Both the position numbers and the translations under genes were made by a program. Positions 46,165 to 60,000 of a stretch of 62,000 bases of DNA are shown here, one piece after another. Location: the NCBI RefSeq assembly GCF_964340395.1, contig NC_135565.1, positions 12,114,242-12,176,241 on the forward strand, written 5' to 3'. Below the pieces are notes generated by a model that saw nothing but the letters and a program-made list of their open reading frames with translations, did not search any database and had not been told where the DNA came from. Numbering within the stretch: position 1 is the first letter of the stretch; the number at the start of each line of letters is the position of its first letter. The DNA is from Glandiceps talaboti. Taxonomy: Eukaryota > Hemichordata > Enteropneusta > Spengelidae.

Positions 46165-47740
46165 GTAAACTGAATTTATATTTCAAATGTGTATCTTTGA
46201 TACGAGTGTGTCTTTTGAGGGAAACGTGTGGAGTGTTTATTTTCAATTGAAGTTTTGGGGATTTAGCACTAAAAAGGCAATTGAGTGCGATATTAGTAAA
46301 AAAAATGGACATTGTATTGAATCTCTTCGTGAGATACCAAGTTCAAATGTAGCTGTGCCAACCGTAGTATGACAACCATTCTGAGGTCAATGAACTTAGT
46401 ATGTGTGGATTTGTACTTGTTCTACCTTGTGGCATTGATGCGAGAAGTCCGTGTACATTGTTTAGTGAATTCCAACAAGTTTGTGAGACACTCTCTGTCT
46501 TTACTTGATCGGAAAATATATCAAGAGTACATACTGTTTGGGGCATGATGGGAAATCATTGTTTAGACGAAGATATAGCTTGTATAGTGAGCATTTATAC
46601 ATTTATTATTTGAAATGCACATTTAATAGGAGAGTGTGTGATTTGAATGACAAATGTATGTAGTCTTTGCTTTTATTTGAAAGCTCGGGGTTTTCATCAC
46701 CTATAGGTCAGTTGAATTCGATGGAATTGTGTTATTTCCTTTACATTGGGTTTTTTTTTTTCGTTTTTTAAATTTTTGTGCTGGGAATACCTCCCAGCGA
46801 TTTGTTATGCAGACAAACACAAACCCACAAACAAACATGCTACAGAGATCCATTCGGGTTTGGGACAACGTGACAGGGCTATATTGCACGCTATATATCA
46901 CGTTGCTGGGGAACTGTCAAGGCTTTCCCAGTCAGTCTACAGGCTATTCCAGAGTCACCCAGGCCCGGCAAACATAGCACCTGTGGGCTCCGTGTGAGTA
47001 ATCGTCCCCGACTTTTCGAGTAATTACTCCAAAAGTCCCCCCAAATTCGCACACGTCTTTACAAATACTCAAAGTGTGTTTTGTGTGTACCCACTTTTAT
47101 TAATTTCAATTACTAATTAGACAGTGTTTATTCTGTTGGTATCAAGAATTTATAGTGTGTAAATCCAGTGTGAAATTCGTAATGTTACAAATTTAAAATG
47201 CTTTAAAATGTACGGTTAATATTCATACTTTTATTTCAAAAGTGTACGTTTCATAGGGCAGTGTGTGCGGTGAGGGGAGAAATGTATGTAGTCTTTGTTT
47301 TTAATTGAAGGTTTGGTGAATTTCTCACTCCAAGGACAGTTGATTTGGATTGAACGGAAAACAAGAATATGGCATGTTTGTTACATTGTATCTCAAGATT
47401 GGTTTTAAGACATGCCACACGTCATTTAGATAGGTAGGGTTATAAGAATCCAAGACGCGTGCAAGACAATTAAATTTTTTAAAGTATATTCTTTATTGAT
47501 TTGAACAATGAGAAGTGGTAGGATATCAAGATTTCGTGATGTTTTGTTTTTCATGTATTTATTGAGAAGAAAAACAACAACAGGTATTTATTTGTAGTGT
47601 GAGTACTCTTTATTTTTCACGTGTATGGTACATGGGTCAGTGTGTTCTTTAAGGAGGGTGTGATCTCTTTGTTTTTATTCGAGGACAGTGGGAATTATTC
47701 ATCACTTAAAAGTCACTTGGGTGTGATGTTACACAGGACG
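46165..47740 (+). repeat. Four diverged copies of a roughly 120-bp unit
   Basis: Copies near 46165-46300, 46590-46725, 47225-47360 and 47600-47740. Each runs: TTT(C)A-rich start, GTGTRT, a short variable part with GTGTGT, TTTKTTTTTAATTGAAG-like, a G-rich bend, then CACT..AA(A)GGMMAGTTGA. Spacings of about 420, 630 and 380 bp; no coding potential. Confidence 0.55.
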
Positions 47741-48746
47741 ATGTAGGTGTGTCGCGTCCATGTCAAGTTTAGCGTTACACAGCGAGATTACGCGTTGAAA
47801 TAGTGTTGGAGGTCAGTTGGTATTAACCACCGATACTTAGTTTACACAATTACATTGTCATTGGCGTATCGCACACATGCTGTAATTCGTAGTCGCCAAT
47901 ATTTTGGTGACTATAGTCAAGGATCTGATTTTCTAGCGATAGCAAGTGTAAATCTACTAGTGTACATTTGCGGTGAAGAGTTTAGAATCAAACTGCTCAC
48001 ATGCTTTGGTTGCTTTTAATATCAAACAACAAGCAAATATATATCACCCCCCCCCCCTCACACACACACACACACACACACGCATCCCCCTCCACGGTAT
48101 GTGCATACTGCCAATGTATAGCTCTACGGGTTGGTGTATGCAGTTCGGCAGCAAATGTAACAGTTTTCCGTAAAATGGGAGACAAAGTCAAGTTGAGGTA
48201 AAAAACCTTCCCTTATGAAATGAGACTCCAGTAGTATCGTATAAAAGAAACTTTAACTTAAAGTTCAAACTTAAATAAATAACACAATATCATGCGCATA
48301 TCTAAACAAACCAAATCACAATATTGTATGCTCACTATAAACAATAAAATTATAAAATCTTTTAGTCAATGCTAACGACACCGCCCTTGAAAGGAATTGT
48401 CACTCTAGTTCTGACGTTACATGCTCCTTGTCAGTGTCAAAGTGTTAACGTAACAGTTAGATTCTGACCCACATCGTTAGCGTTAATAATTTTGTACCTT
48501 TAATGTTTTGTGGCAGTTTCCCACCCTTCCCTCTCTATTGTCTGTCGGCTATGATTACAGTGAACAACAGTAGAATGTGTTAGGACTAACTAATAGGCCA
48601 ACAGAAAAGAGATCCATTTGTCTGGGATAATATCATCATTTGAGGAAAGCCCATACTCGTAACTGTAGAGTAACCCTTCACTAAAATCATTGAAACACTT
48701 CTATATACATATAAAATTAAGTAATGAAATTTGATGCAAAACTTAC

Positions 48747-48872
48747 CTCAGAAGCAATGCTGTAACCGGCAGTACAACACGTTCAACCCAATGGGAAACA
48801 AATAAGTGAGCAATGGGGTGCTTAATCTTCTTTAAATACTGTAAGTGACGTCATCACTATCTGCCAATCAAT
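48747..48872 (-). promoter_or_regulatory. Minus-strand promoter with CRE, CCAAT, TATA-like box and first-exon donor
   Basis: A perfect palindromic CRE (TGACGTCA) lies at 48846-48853, with CCAAT just outside it (near 48862) and TATTTAAA at 48832-48839 in minus sense. About 85 bases downstream is a donor, TCTGAG|GTAAGT (48747/48746). No ATG falls between, suggesting a non-coding first exon. The gene is unidentified; the VWD gene is the nearest minus-strand candidate. Confidence 0.45.
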
Positions 48873-48967
48873 TGCTATTGCTCACTTTACTTATTACTTT
48901 CTGACCAATGGAAACATGTCCACGTATTTAAGCTTTGTTTAATGTGTGCGTTTCATTTTGATTCCGT

Positions 48968-49432
48968 TCCTTCATCCATCCATCCGTCCATTCATCGATC
49001 CATCCGTTCGTTCGTCCGTTGTCATCTATCCATCCATCCATCCAATCCTCAATCCATCCATCCATCCATCCATCTATCTATCCATCCATTCATCCACCCA
49101 TTCATCCTTTGGTTTGTCTGCTGATCCATCCAATCATCACTCCATCCATCCATCCATCCATTCATTCCTCCATCAATCCTTTGGTTTGCCTCCATCCCTC
49201 CATCCATTCATCCGTCCATTCGTTAGTCCATTGTCCGTCCATCCATCAATCCATCGATCCATCCATCCATCCAACCATTCATCCGTCGGTCCGTCAGTTC
49301 ATCCATTGTCCGTCCATCCATCCATCCATCCGTCTGTCTGTCTGTCTGTCTGTCTGTCCATGCATTTGTCCACCGTCCATCCATCTATGCAACCATTCAT
49401 TCTTCCCTTCATTCATTCATTCATTCATTTAT
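48968..49432. repeat. (CCAT)n-type degenerate microsatellite
   Basis: CCAT repeats mixed with CCGT, TTCA and CTGT variants over about 460 bp. The long plus-strand frames rich in His-Pro-Ser-Ile come from this array and are not genes. Confidence 0.93.
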
Positions 49433-49732
49433 TCATTTTGTCTATGTTTGTTTATTACTTGTTGTATATATTCGTATGCTATATCACTGTGTAGTATTAC
49501 GAATAGACAGTTAAGTGGAAAATAAATTGCTATGTGATCTTTTAATCCTATGTATTGGCATCAGTATACCAAAAATCTGGTCTACAATATCGTCCCGTAA
49601 TTTCACGCTTGATGTCGTACTCCTAGTGCTATGCCTACGTTGTCATCTACATACCTAGGTGTACACGATACAGATGTTGCTAGTGTAATCTCTCTATTTC
49701 ATTTCTTTTTTTATTTCATTTCTGAGATTGGG

Positions 49733-49946
49733 GTTGTATCAGCATGACTAGAAGCATGATAATAGGCTGTATCAGTATGATAAGAGGTTGTAACAGTATG
49801 GCCAGATGCAGAGCTTGTATCAATATAATCATAGGTTATATCAACAGTGTTAGAAGTTGTATCAGCATGGTCAGAGATTGTGCCATCATGATGAGAGGTT
49901 GCATTAGTATGACAGAAGTTGTATCAGCGTGGCATGTCCAAAACGT
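49733..49946 (+). repeat. Minisatellite, about 21-bp unit
   Basis: Nine or ten diverged tandem copies of a unit like GTTGTATCAGTATGATAAGAG. Confidence 0.75.
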
Positions 49947-49949
49947 CTC

Positions 49950-52880
49950 ATAATACAAAACTAAATCAAACGAAGTTCTTATCTTCTCGAATATATCTTC
50001 AATATAATCAAATGCCATTAGTGAAAACAAAACGCGTTGTAATATAAGTTTCCACATCTAACACATGATATTATCTGAAATTACCTTCATTATTAATTCA
50101 TATACATCTTAAGATATATGCGCAATTATGGAGTATAATTTTTCGAATTTAATTACATTTTTTGACAGAACGTTACATAAGAAAACGCGCATGTGGGTAC
50201 CCAGGGTATTTTGATTCATGCATTGTGTTTTCTGCTGCATTTTCACGAGTTCATGTACAACCACAGAGAGTATGGCAACGTTAACCGTTTCTACAAATAC
50301 TAGTGTCCTGTGTATATGCCAAACTAGAATTCATGCGTCATGGGGTTCTGTCATAATATGAAAGAACAGTTTGAGCAAAACAATTAATTAAAAGTCATTG
50401 CTTATCAACTCATATGATTAGTTAACCCTTTACTTCACAGTGCTTTGCCTTAACATGTCTAAATGTTGGTCTGACCACCTGTCATGTTCCTGACTGGCTC
50501 TAACTATTAAAGAGCGCCAAACATGACAAGTAAATAATATAAGCATATTCGTAACACATATGCTGCCATCAAGCTATGTATTTTCTTTCGTTTTTGGGTT
50601 GTGAAAAATGTCTGCAGGTGTCTCTGCGATCCAATGTGTTATGTTGAATATCATGATCAGATCTAAAGTGTCTTCTATCTGTAAGGGCATACACACATCA
50701 GAATGCAAAATTCCGAGTTACTTTACATGACATATCCCTTAACTCGTGCATTGCATACTTTTTACTCATTACAATTAACAATGCATCAATCGATTGTATA
50801 GTACACATGCAGTTTGGTATCATCAATGTATCTACCAGACTGTACTCACTACTATAACAAACTTTTAATTAAATGGAATCTGCAATTTTGACAAATTTCT
50901 TTTCTACGGTTTTATAAAATGGCATCGAATTTGATTCAAAATCTTCAAAATTGTCTTACGAGAAGGGGACACCCCTTCCCATACTCTCCCTGCCAGGTCA
51001 CATGCCTACTGCAGGGCTACACTCCACTGTCCTCTCCGCCTGATATGCTTAGTGTTCCTGCTGAAAAACGGGTAGTTGAAACCCTGAATTCGACATAAAC
51101 ACCATAAGGTGTGTTATCAGCACATTTAAAATCTGACTGGTATACTTAAATGTAAACCGATGATTTCATTGTTTCTCCATGTAACTCACACCACTTCGAT
51201 AATCCATTATGTAAAACAATCAGACTAGCTGAATATTAGCAAGTATCTGAATGAAGAAGTGCCTTTCATTTTGTGATAGGTTAACCAAACTACGCCCTTA
51301 TGCTGTGTGTGATTTGTATAAACTCGGTAGGGTAGATTGACCGACTGTTGATACTGATGACAGCACGATCGGGATCTAGGAATGTCAAGACACATTTCAG
51401 GCTGGGTTCACTCAAACTACAATTACTGAAAGGGGTAGTCAATTTTTTGTAAGCGTGGCAATGGGTTACGAACATTTTCGATGGTTTAATGTAGGTTACT
51501 CCGACCATTCCCCCCTCCATCGCACCATAAATGATGATTGCTCCTCATCATTGTCAACGTCTGGAACCTCTCGCTAAATGTTGTCATGCCTGTTCGGCTA
51601 ATTCCCTACTATAGTCTACCTACTCTTACACCGGATCACACAGGCACACAGGAAGAACTCAACAGACAAATATTTATGGTTCGCCAGTTACCTCTCCGAA
51701 CGAGATGGTATCCTTTTATTCTAAATCCTTACTTGCCATTGGACTGACTTTATTGTCAAAATTCTTACTTTAGAATGTATTGACATTTAAACAGTGGTGT
51801 CTTCTGTCTGATTGGATGAAAGTTAACGATGAAGTCATCGGTTATAATAAATTTAAAAGGACACCATCAGTAAAATTCAAACTCGTCGCACACGAGTCAT
51901 ACTCTCATTAATCTATCCTTTGACAATGCAATGAGATTATTTTTACACTCAGCTGATCACAATATGTCAATACCTAGTTTTCCCGTCAGTCAACGCATAA
52001 GATGTTTGTTTAGTAGCTCAAGTTGGAAAGTGAATTTGATATATTTTAGACAAGGGGACGAAATTGTCAAAACAATAATTATTCAAATATTTGTCCATGA
52101 CACTTTCCCCCTCCGTCAGGAGAAGTTGCCTTCGGCAAATAATTAGGGAAAGGAAAATAAGAAAATGGAAGGCGATGACATAATGTGTAGGACGAAACCA
52201 AATTTTCTTTCTGTTAAAATGCAACTAAACTAAGAAATAAGATAAAAGAAATATGAAATTATGAGGAGATATCAATAAGGATTGTTAACAAACTAAATAA
52301 TGAACAATTAAACCTGAATGCATGCAAAAATGTTACAATACTCTAGCACGTTTGTCCCCCAATGAAAATTAAAACATTGTGAATAGTTTGTCTGAATAAA
52401 TATGTTTTTCACTCAGCAATAATAATATCATCTGTTGTTAGTTTAACACATGAACTACTACGATTTGTTGTCATAATAAAAGCGTTTGTCACTCAAGTGA
52501 CTAAAATGTTTATCAAAATTCAAATGAGTAAAACTGAACACCTATATTCAAATAAAAGAAATGAGAATCAGCCTTGTATAGCACAATGTTAGACGTGAAG
52601 TATTCTTCAGAAATCGATGCTTTTGGAGAGGGATCCGGTGAGGGCGATTGATTATGGTTTCCCATGCACTTGTTTTGAGTGCTCTCCTCCAGTAGAGCCC
52701 CTAGCAGTGACAGTCTGGACAACCGGAACTATGGGAATATCACGCGATGAAACATTATATTATTTGTAAAATGAACGACATTTGACCAACAAGTCACGTA
52801 TTACCTCATTTGCATATCACAACAAGAAATGGAATCCACGCTACACGTGCACGTCAAACAAGTTAGGACTAAAAAAAACA
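49950..52880. other. Intergenic, no supported gene
   Basis: AT-rich DNA with short open frames only. None has recognisable motifs or convincing splice borders. Confidence 0.5.
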
Positions 52881-54963
52881 AAGTCATTCTAAACTTATCA
52901 ATATTATAAGTAGCAACATTATTTCACCCTTATCATGACATAAAATATAACGCTAGAACTTGCAACACTCTAATACTTTGATCTTAAAGTTATCTATTTT
53001 GCCGTGTCAATTTAAATGGAAAAGGATCGTGCTCGAATATTCAAATACTGCGTGTATGTCAATAAAAATTACTAGTACCAAAAGAAAAGACAGCTGTCAG
53101 ATTCACATGAAAAATTTCTGAAGTAAATTGATCGACTTTAAACGTTTGCCGAAAGAGTAACATATGTCTTATTTATACACTTGATGTAAATTTAACTAAG
53201 TACATGTTGGCAGATAACTAACACACAAAACTATATACTGGTTGAAAATCTATAATTCGTTCCAGACAAGTAGAATTAAAAAACTTTTCAATGTCTGTTT
53301 TGCCATTAGTGTCTATGGTACGTGTTCACGTTTTTCTCAGCGATTCAACAAATCTATATATGCGATATTTGCAATAATTACATACTGCCAAAATTGCTAT
53401 AGTGCTTAAAAACAACAATACAACTTCTTCCTTCCATAATATTATACATAAATGAAGATAACAGACCAATATTAGTCATTTTTGTAGTTATTGTTGATGA
53501 AAAATATTCTTTATCTTTTGAGATGCATACAGACCCCTGTACCACACCATTGTTTCACTGTATTGGACATTGCTCTTGAAATGAAAAATATGACTTCACA
53601 TTAATTTTCTGGTCGAACTATGAATATCTCCAATGGTCTAGTAGGTATATAATACAAGATACATATACCCTCAATTATTAAAAAATGGTGAATCATATGG
53701 TGTATCTACTAGCCTTACTAGCATAGTACTTTTTTTTCTTTTTTAAATCTATGGTGATTATCCAGTCGAAAATAAATTTATACCGAATAAAAGGAAAAGA
53801 AATCTAAGCTATGTCATTTTAGAAATAAAAGCAAATACCTTCTAAATTTATCGATATTACTTGTAGCAACATTAGTTCACACTAAAATATAATTCTACAT
53901 CACTCTAAGATTTCGATGTAAGTATGAACTTAAAGTTATCATTGTTACCGTATCATATTACGTGTTCGAATCTTGAAATACAGTGTACATGTGAATGAAA
54001 GTAACTACCAAAACAAACGATTTGCGTGTGCAGATTAAAATGAAAAATATCTGAAGTAAAATAATTTTAAACGTTAGCCAAAACAGTAAGCTATGTCTTA
54101 TTTTTACACGATGTAAATTTAATTAACTACATGTAGGTATATGCTCGATGAAAATCTACAATTCGTTCTCAGACAAGAAGTAGAAGTCAAACATTTCTCA
54201 ATGACTTTTTGCAATACGCGTATATTGTATGTGTTCAAGTCTTTACTAATATTCAACAAATCTATATGAAAGATATTTGAAATAATTACACACTGCAATC
54301 ATTGTAAACACTGTTCCAGTGCTTAACAGTAATACAACATCTTCCTACCACAAAGTTATATATATCTGTTACGATCCAGAAGTATCATATTCGGAATTTT
54401 GGCATATCGTACTTAAATTAACGTAAAATTCACATTTATACTACTTACTCACAAACAGGAGCTAACAACAGCATGATCAAATAATATGTTGATTTATCTA
54501 CTAATCCTGTACTAATTACATTTACCCCTAGTAGCCAACAAATGTCAAGTGTTTTGATTAAACAACATAGAGTAGTTCTTGTAAACAAGATAGCTTGTTG
54601 ATTATCGAATTCAAATTAATACTTAATTTTCCAATGGCATGATCAACACTTGTCTTACACGTGAACAGTTTACATATGGCATGATCTTGAATCTCAATCT
54701 TAAATATTCTGGTGGAAAGTTCACCATGTCTTTTCAAGGTGACAACTAGAACGTATATGTTAGGGACTTGGACTCAACTGTTGGTGTGCGGTGTCTATCT
54801 CTGCCTTGAGTGTAAGAGCGTACGTGTATGTGACGATACCTGTCTAGCTAATTCTTAACTTAGACAAGCTCGTAGATCCTGGTACCCTAGAAAGACAGTT
54901 AGAGTGGAGAACCGTTAACCATACTTGGACACTGAAACGTTATGCTAAGCTAGAACGTAACAC

Positions 54964-54981
54964 TGGTGTTGAATCCGGGGC
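54964..54981 (+). promoter_or_regulatory. Retrotransposon primer-binding site
   Basis: TGGTGTTGAATCCGGGGC begins one base after the LTR end. The leading TGG pairs with a tRNA CCA end; the tRNA identity was not worked out. Confidence 0.6.
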
Positions 54982-55038
54982 TTGTCAACATATGATCTTG
55001 CGACTGGTCGGATTGTGAAGACAACGAGGCATCCAACG

Positions 55039-56087
55039 ATGGCAGAAGTAGACATTCAATTAGCACTGCCACAGCCACCGGCACTACCCCAACAGCCACA
55101 GCAGCCTGGAAATGGTAATGCTAACCAACCTGAACAACAGAATGGTACTGCTAATCAACCTGGACAAGCTAACGATGACATGGCTCGTTTGAAGACTAGA
55201 ATAACGAATTTAATGGTAGTCTAAGAAGTTTTACCGGAGAAGTTCACTGGTAAACATGGCCAAATTCCTACCAGATGGTTACGTAAGTTTGAAAACTATG
55301 TTGTTTTAAATGGCTGCACAAATGAACAGAAACTCCAACGCGTCTTTTCGGCTTCTTTTTGAAATACGTGGCAGAAGGTTGGTACAAAGCTTTACCTCAA
55401 GATCACATTAATAATTGGGCACGACTGCGTCAAGCATTTTTACACAGGTTTGAAAGCATGACACCCAAGTGGCGTGTATATGAAGAACTTAGACTTATCA
55501 AACAAGGTCAAGACGAATCTGTTGAGACCTATGCTTCAAAACTAAGGGACATATGGTCCAGGCATAATAGATCTGAGGATGAACTCTTTAGCCTATTTTT
55601 ACAGGGCTTAAGACCAGAAATACAGGACATTGTTATCATTAAGGATCCTCAGGATTTCCATCAGGCAGTAGATTATGGTCGCACAGCTGAAGTGGTGGGC
55701 GTCATGAGGAATAAAAAGGCTGGATATGCAAATGGGGACGAAGCGTTCACGTCTCTACAAGATACAGTTAACACCATGGCTCAGCAGACTCAGTATCATA
55801 ACGACAAGCTCGCCTCCAAAGTCGACGCCATGACAAAGATGACGCGCAAGATCACTACCAATGCCAACAACCCTCTCCGACCGTCCATTGTCCCTGGTCC
55901 AGTGATGACAAGTAACGACAGAAGAGCACGTGACTTCAGGGGCACACAGAATCGTTTTGATATTAATAATAGAAATAATAATAATCGATTTAATGTCTTC
56001 TTCTAATAAGCGAAAGGATTATGGTGGCCGACAAGTCGACACTGGTTGACAAATATGCAGATATTGTGGTCAACAGGGACATTCCAT
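55039..56087 (+). pseudogene. Degraded retrotransposon Gag
   Basis: Starts MAEVDIQLALPQPP with a Pro/Gln/Asn-rich N-terminus and meets a stop at 55222. It resumes with Gag landmarks (PTRWLRKFENYVV; then after a frame change EGWYKALP, NNWARLRQAFLHRF, ESVETYASKLRDIW, LFLQGLRPEIQDIV). Further stops follow near 56004. A zinc knuckle begins CRYCGQQGH at about 56055 but the element ends before the final Cys. Not functional. Confidence 0.85.
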
Positions 56088-57034
56088 CAATGAAGATAAC
56101 ACATCAATACTAATCACTGAGTAGTAATTGTTTATAAAAATATTCTTCAGTTTTTGAGATAGATACAGAAATAAATGATACACCTATTTTTCATTACATG
56201 ATATTGGTTATCAAGACAAAGAAAAATATGACAACATTATGCGTTGGTGGAACTATGTATATCACCGGTGGTCTAATAGGCATATACTACAAGATACATA
56301 AACACATAATTATCAAGAAAAAGAGGTGACTCTTATAATGTATCTATCTCCTGGCCTTTCTAGCATAGTACTTTTAAATCTATGGTGAGTATCTAGTCGC
56401 AAGAATATAATTCATACAACTTTAATAAAGTCGTGAATATATGCTTGCTGAAAACAATTGCAATCGATTTTATACACTGATTATAATTCATGCAATGGAG
56501 ATTTTAGAAGAGTTTATATTAAGAATGTAATAATGTGATAAACAAAACGACTCGGTAAAGAGTTCTTCATTAAAAATGTAATATTCCGTTCTGATATAGT
56601 CATATGCGTGGATTTTGCTATTTCGATATGTATTTCGATTAGACAGGCATATAAATCTTGGTTAATTACAAGTATATATACTTTTACGTGGTTGACTAAA
56701 ATTTCTATCTTGCCCTATCACTTTTAACAAGTACAGTGCGTTGCCAGAATACCCTTGTTTTGGGGTGTTTTTTTTTAAAACCTACTAATTACCAGGGTAT
56801 ATTCCAGAAACATTGCACATCTATATCTGCAACTGTGTTTTTGGTGTGATATATATAACAACATGAATATGTACTGTTTTCCTAAACTCTGTATTAGCTG
56901 GTCAGAAGTCTTCAAATCTCTCCTGTATCAATGTGCTTGACACAACAGGAATCACAGTGTTTTCAATACGGGGTATCAGTAACAAGGTACTAAGATGCTG
57001 CTTCATTGTTGCAATGTTTTCACTAACACAGAGT

Positions 57035-60000
57035 TCATGTTCTTTTCGCAAAAAGCTTTGCGTGATCTTCACATAACCAGTAAATCTGTCGACCATCAAG
57101 AATCGGTTTTAAGTCACCAAATGTTTTATCGTCATCAACCTTGTTGAGGAACTGTGCTAAATCTCGACGTGATAAACTATGGTCGCCGTTTAGAAATTCC
57201 TCCAAGGTCTGTTCAACAGGTTCCTGGATATGTTTTGCTAAGCCAGGGTAACGACTTTCTGCATCATTCATCAAATATTCGAGCACATCAGATGCAACAC
57301 CTGTGATACCAGTAAGTTTTGAAAGTCCCTGTTCTGCCATTGGTAAAACTTTGCCAGCTGTTGAAGACATCATTCCACCTAACTTGTTGAAAACCAACAA
57401 TACCTTTCGAATATGTGGGCCATATTTCTTCAAAAACTCGTACTTGTTTTTGTAAATCATGTAACCACTGCCTGCAAAGTGAGGTCCACCATGATATTCA
57501 CACAATAGGTGCACAGCATAACCATCTCTAAGTAATGACAGGACTCTTCCAGATGTGTCTGACCTGCCTGGATTTATGGGGAGAATAACAAACAATTTGG
57601 GACATTCTTTGTCATCGTCAATGTTACTCAGTATGTGCAAGCTTACATCCAGTGAGTACTGATCCACACCTCGACAAGCTGCCATGTCATCCCAACTTCC
57701 AAATCGATGACTATGACAAAGCGAGCAGTTATGATGAGGTCCATCTATCTTCATGATTCCCAAAGTTGGTTCACGGTGAATCACACAATGTGAGCAAACA
57801 AGAGATGGTTTGCCATTCAGTCGAACACCTAGATATCTTTGCTTGGAAACTGTACTTGACAAGGACGTTACTGTGTCACTGGATGTGTCTGACAGAGGTA
57901 GTAATATTCCTTCAATGTTTTTAAAGAAACAGCATGGACGACTTCCTCTAACTGTAACTAGGATACTGTTGCAATGGAAGAGAAGTTCAATGCGAACATA
58001 ATGACACGAGGAAACTGTTTCTTGTTCACTTTCTGTGTGTTTCTCACAAGGTAAAGTGGCCTCTTTGCTCGCATACAGAATGTTATTTGCCAAAAATATT
58101 GGCGATGGACCGACAAAGTAACGTTCGTGATTGTGATTGTAAATGTTGATGATTAGGTCACTGAATAGTATTGGTGGTATAAAACTAAACTTATATTGGT
58201 AACTCAGTTGTTTTTCACCTTCGTTGGGAGAGGGTGTCCAGTGCTTCACACTTGGTTGTCCTAACGAAAGTCTACACGGAAAGAACAGCGTCTGTGATTG
58301 CTGTTCGTTACCCCGAAACCGAATACAAATTCCTGAATCCATAAGGAGTGAGAATATAGCATCTTGATGCTCTTTGTCAATGTGGTTGAATGCGCTCCTA
58401 AACTTTTCAATATTCATCAACCCATTGCTATCGATCCATGTGTGACTTTTGAATGATATCAGTACTCGCATCTGATTGGCCAACCATTGACAATCAAGGA
58501 CGATAATGCCATTGTCAGGATTATCTGCACGTGGTTGTAAGTACTTAATATCACCCTGACTACTCAAGAAGCTTGTCACATTAATGTCGAAGTCCTTCGT
58601 CTTGTCGATGGCACGTGCAATTCGTCGGTATTCAGACATTGTAAGAATGGGAAGTGATTTATTGTCCTTTCTCTTTAATTCTAATATGATTCTAAATTCG
58701 TGCCATGTCCGGGGAATTGTTGGGTAAGTGTTAGAAATGAGATGCTTGGTAGCTTCTCTGATAGCTTTAGCAAGCTGTTCTATGCTTCGATTTGTACGTC
58801 CAAACGTACGTTTTGGGAAGTTGACGGTACAACTGACCTCAAAATAACCGATTATGTGGGGAAATGTGAACAATTCCGCTTCTTCATCCACAGGCCTCCT
58901 ATTCTTTATATTCATAAACACTGCTCCAGCAACACCCTTTGATAGTGCATTTCTCTCCAATACACACATATTACATAAGAAACATGTATCTAATGTGTTT
59001 CTTTGATGATAGTCATTGTGGTTTCTCGCACCTTTGAATATCATACTCTCAATGTCTTTCCAAATGCTTTCCAGTTCGCTTTCAGTCAACATCGATTCGT
59101 CTGCGTGAGTTCCTACAATGATGACCCTTGAGTTCGGAGCGTGGGCATGAATGGTTTGCAGCCATAATACTACTCTTCCAATTTCGTGTTGCAAGTTATA
59201 CTGAGAGACAAATTTACCAAGTGTACATTTACTAAGATCAAAGATGACAAGAAATATTGTATTGTCGGTCATGAACAATGTATGAGTCTCGAGGAAATCA
59301 ACATCTCCTGCTACATCATAGACTACAATGGTGGTATCACTTTTTTCCAAATTCAATCGTGAAATATCAATGCCGTCTGTTTTGTCAACTGGTCGTGATG
59401 ACTTTGCCAATGCTTTAACCAGAGACGTTTTCCCAGAACCCTCCTTGCCAACCAAGATCATCTTAATCTTGTCGTTATCAATGGTTTTCTTATCAATAAA
59501 CTCTCTTAAGTATGACATGATGGAGTCTGCTTTGTCTGTCAAGTTCATCGGTATATTTGCTATTGGGTTATTTCGTATATCTAACCTTCTGCAGGGAGAT
59601 ATAATAGCAACTGATGTTGGAATTTTTGATATAGAATTGTTGTTCACAATCAAAGTATGCAAACCTGGAATAGTACCTATATCTTCCTGGATCTCTGTTA
59701 AGCCATTGTGGTTTAGGTATAACTCCTGAAGAGACTTGCACTTAATTGTGATACTCTGGGACACTTTACCCGAAAAAAACTCTTTCAATGGGTTCCGCGG
59801 TTTTGTACTGCAATGAGTGATGCTAAGGAAAGCAATGTTCCCGGGAAAGTTAATATACCAAGGGAAACTTACGTCACACCGAGAAACTGAAATACGAGTA
59901 GTGGTAGGCATTAACCAAGACATTATACAAGACTGATCTGAACCTGTAACATTGGATATAAATAGACTGTATGATACGCGTAGTTGCAATGGCATAGACG

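Larger units (their letters stand above)
54367..56088 (+). mobile_element. Truncated Ty3/gypsy-type LTR retrotransposon (5' LTR and gag)
   Basis: Comparison of the two tandem units places the insertion edges at about 54367 and 56088. The 5' LTR runs 54367-54962, starting TGTTACG and ending CGTAACA (perfect 7-bp inversion). A primer-binding site starting TGGTGTTGAATCCGGG follows at 54964. A degraded gag comes next, and the element stops inside the zinc-knuckle region; pol and the 3' LTR are missing. Confidence 0.85.
52887..56435 (+). repeat. Tandem duplication of a roughly 950-bp unit, second copy interrupted
   Basis: Unit 1 is about 52887-53795. Unit 2 is 53841-54366 plus 56089-56435. Matching phrases in order: TATYRATATTA..AGTAGCAAC, ACTTAAAGTTATC, TTAAACGTT, CAAATCTATAT, AATGAAGATAAC, ATCTCCAATGGTCTA / ATCACCGGTGGTCTA and CTAGCATAGTACTTTT. 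The interruption is an LTR-element fragment. Confidence 0.8.

Noticed and set aside
48946-49525. 182- and 168-codon His/Pro/Ser frames
   Set aside because: Degenerate CCAT repeat.
49733-49946. CRISPR-like array
   Set aside because: The units are contiguous and diverged with no distinct spacers, and the genome is eukaryotic; it is a minisatellite.
51290-51520. 76-codon minus frame
   Set aside because: No family resemblance, no splice borders and no repeat support; probably chance.
57810-59729. Plus-strand frames inside the Roco exon
   Set aside because: Shadows of the minus-strand coding sequence.
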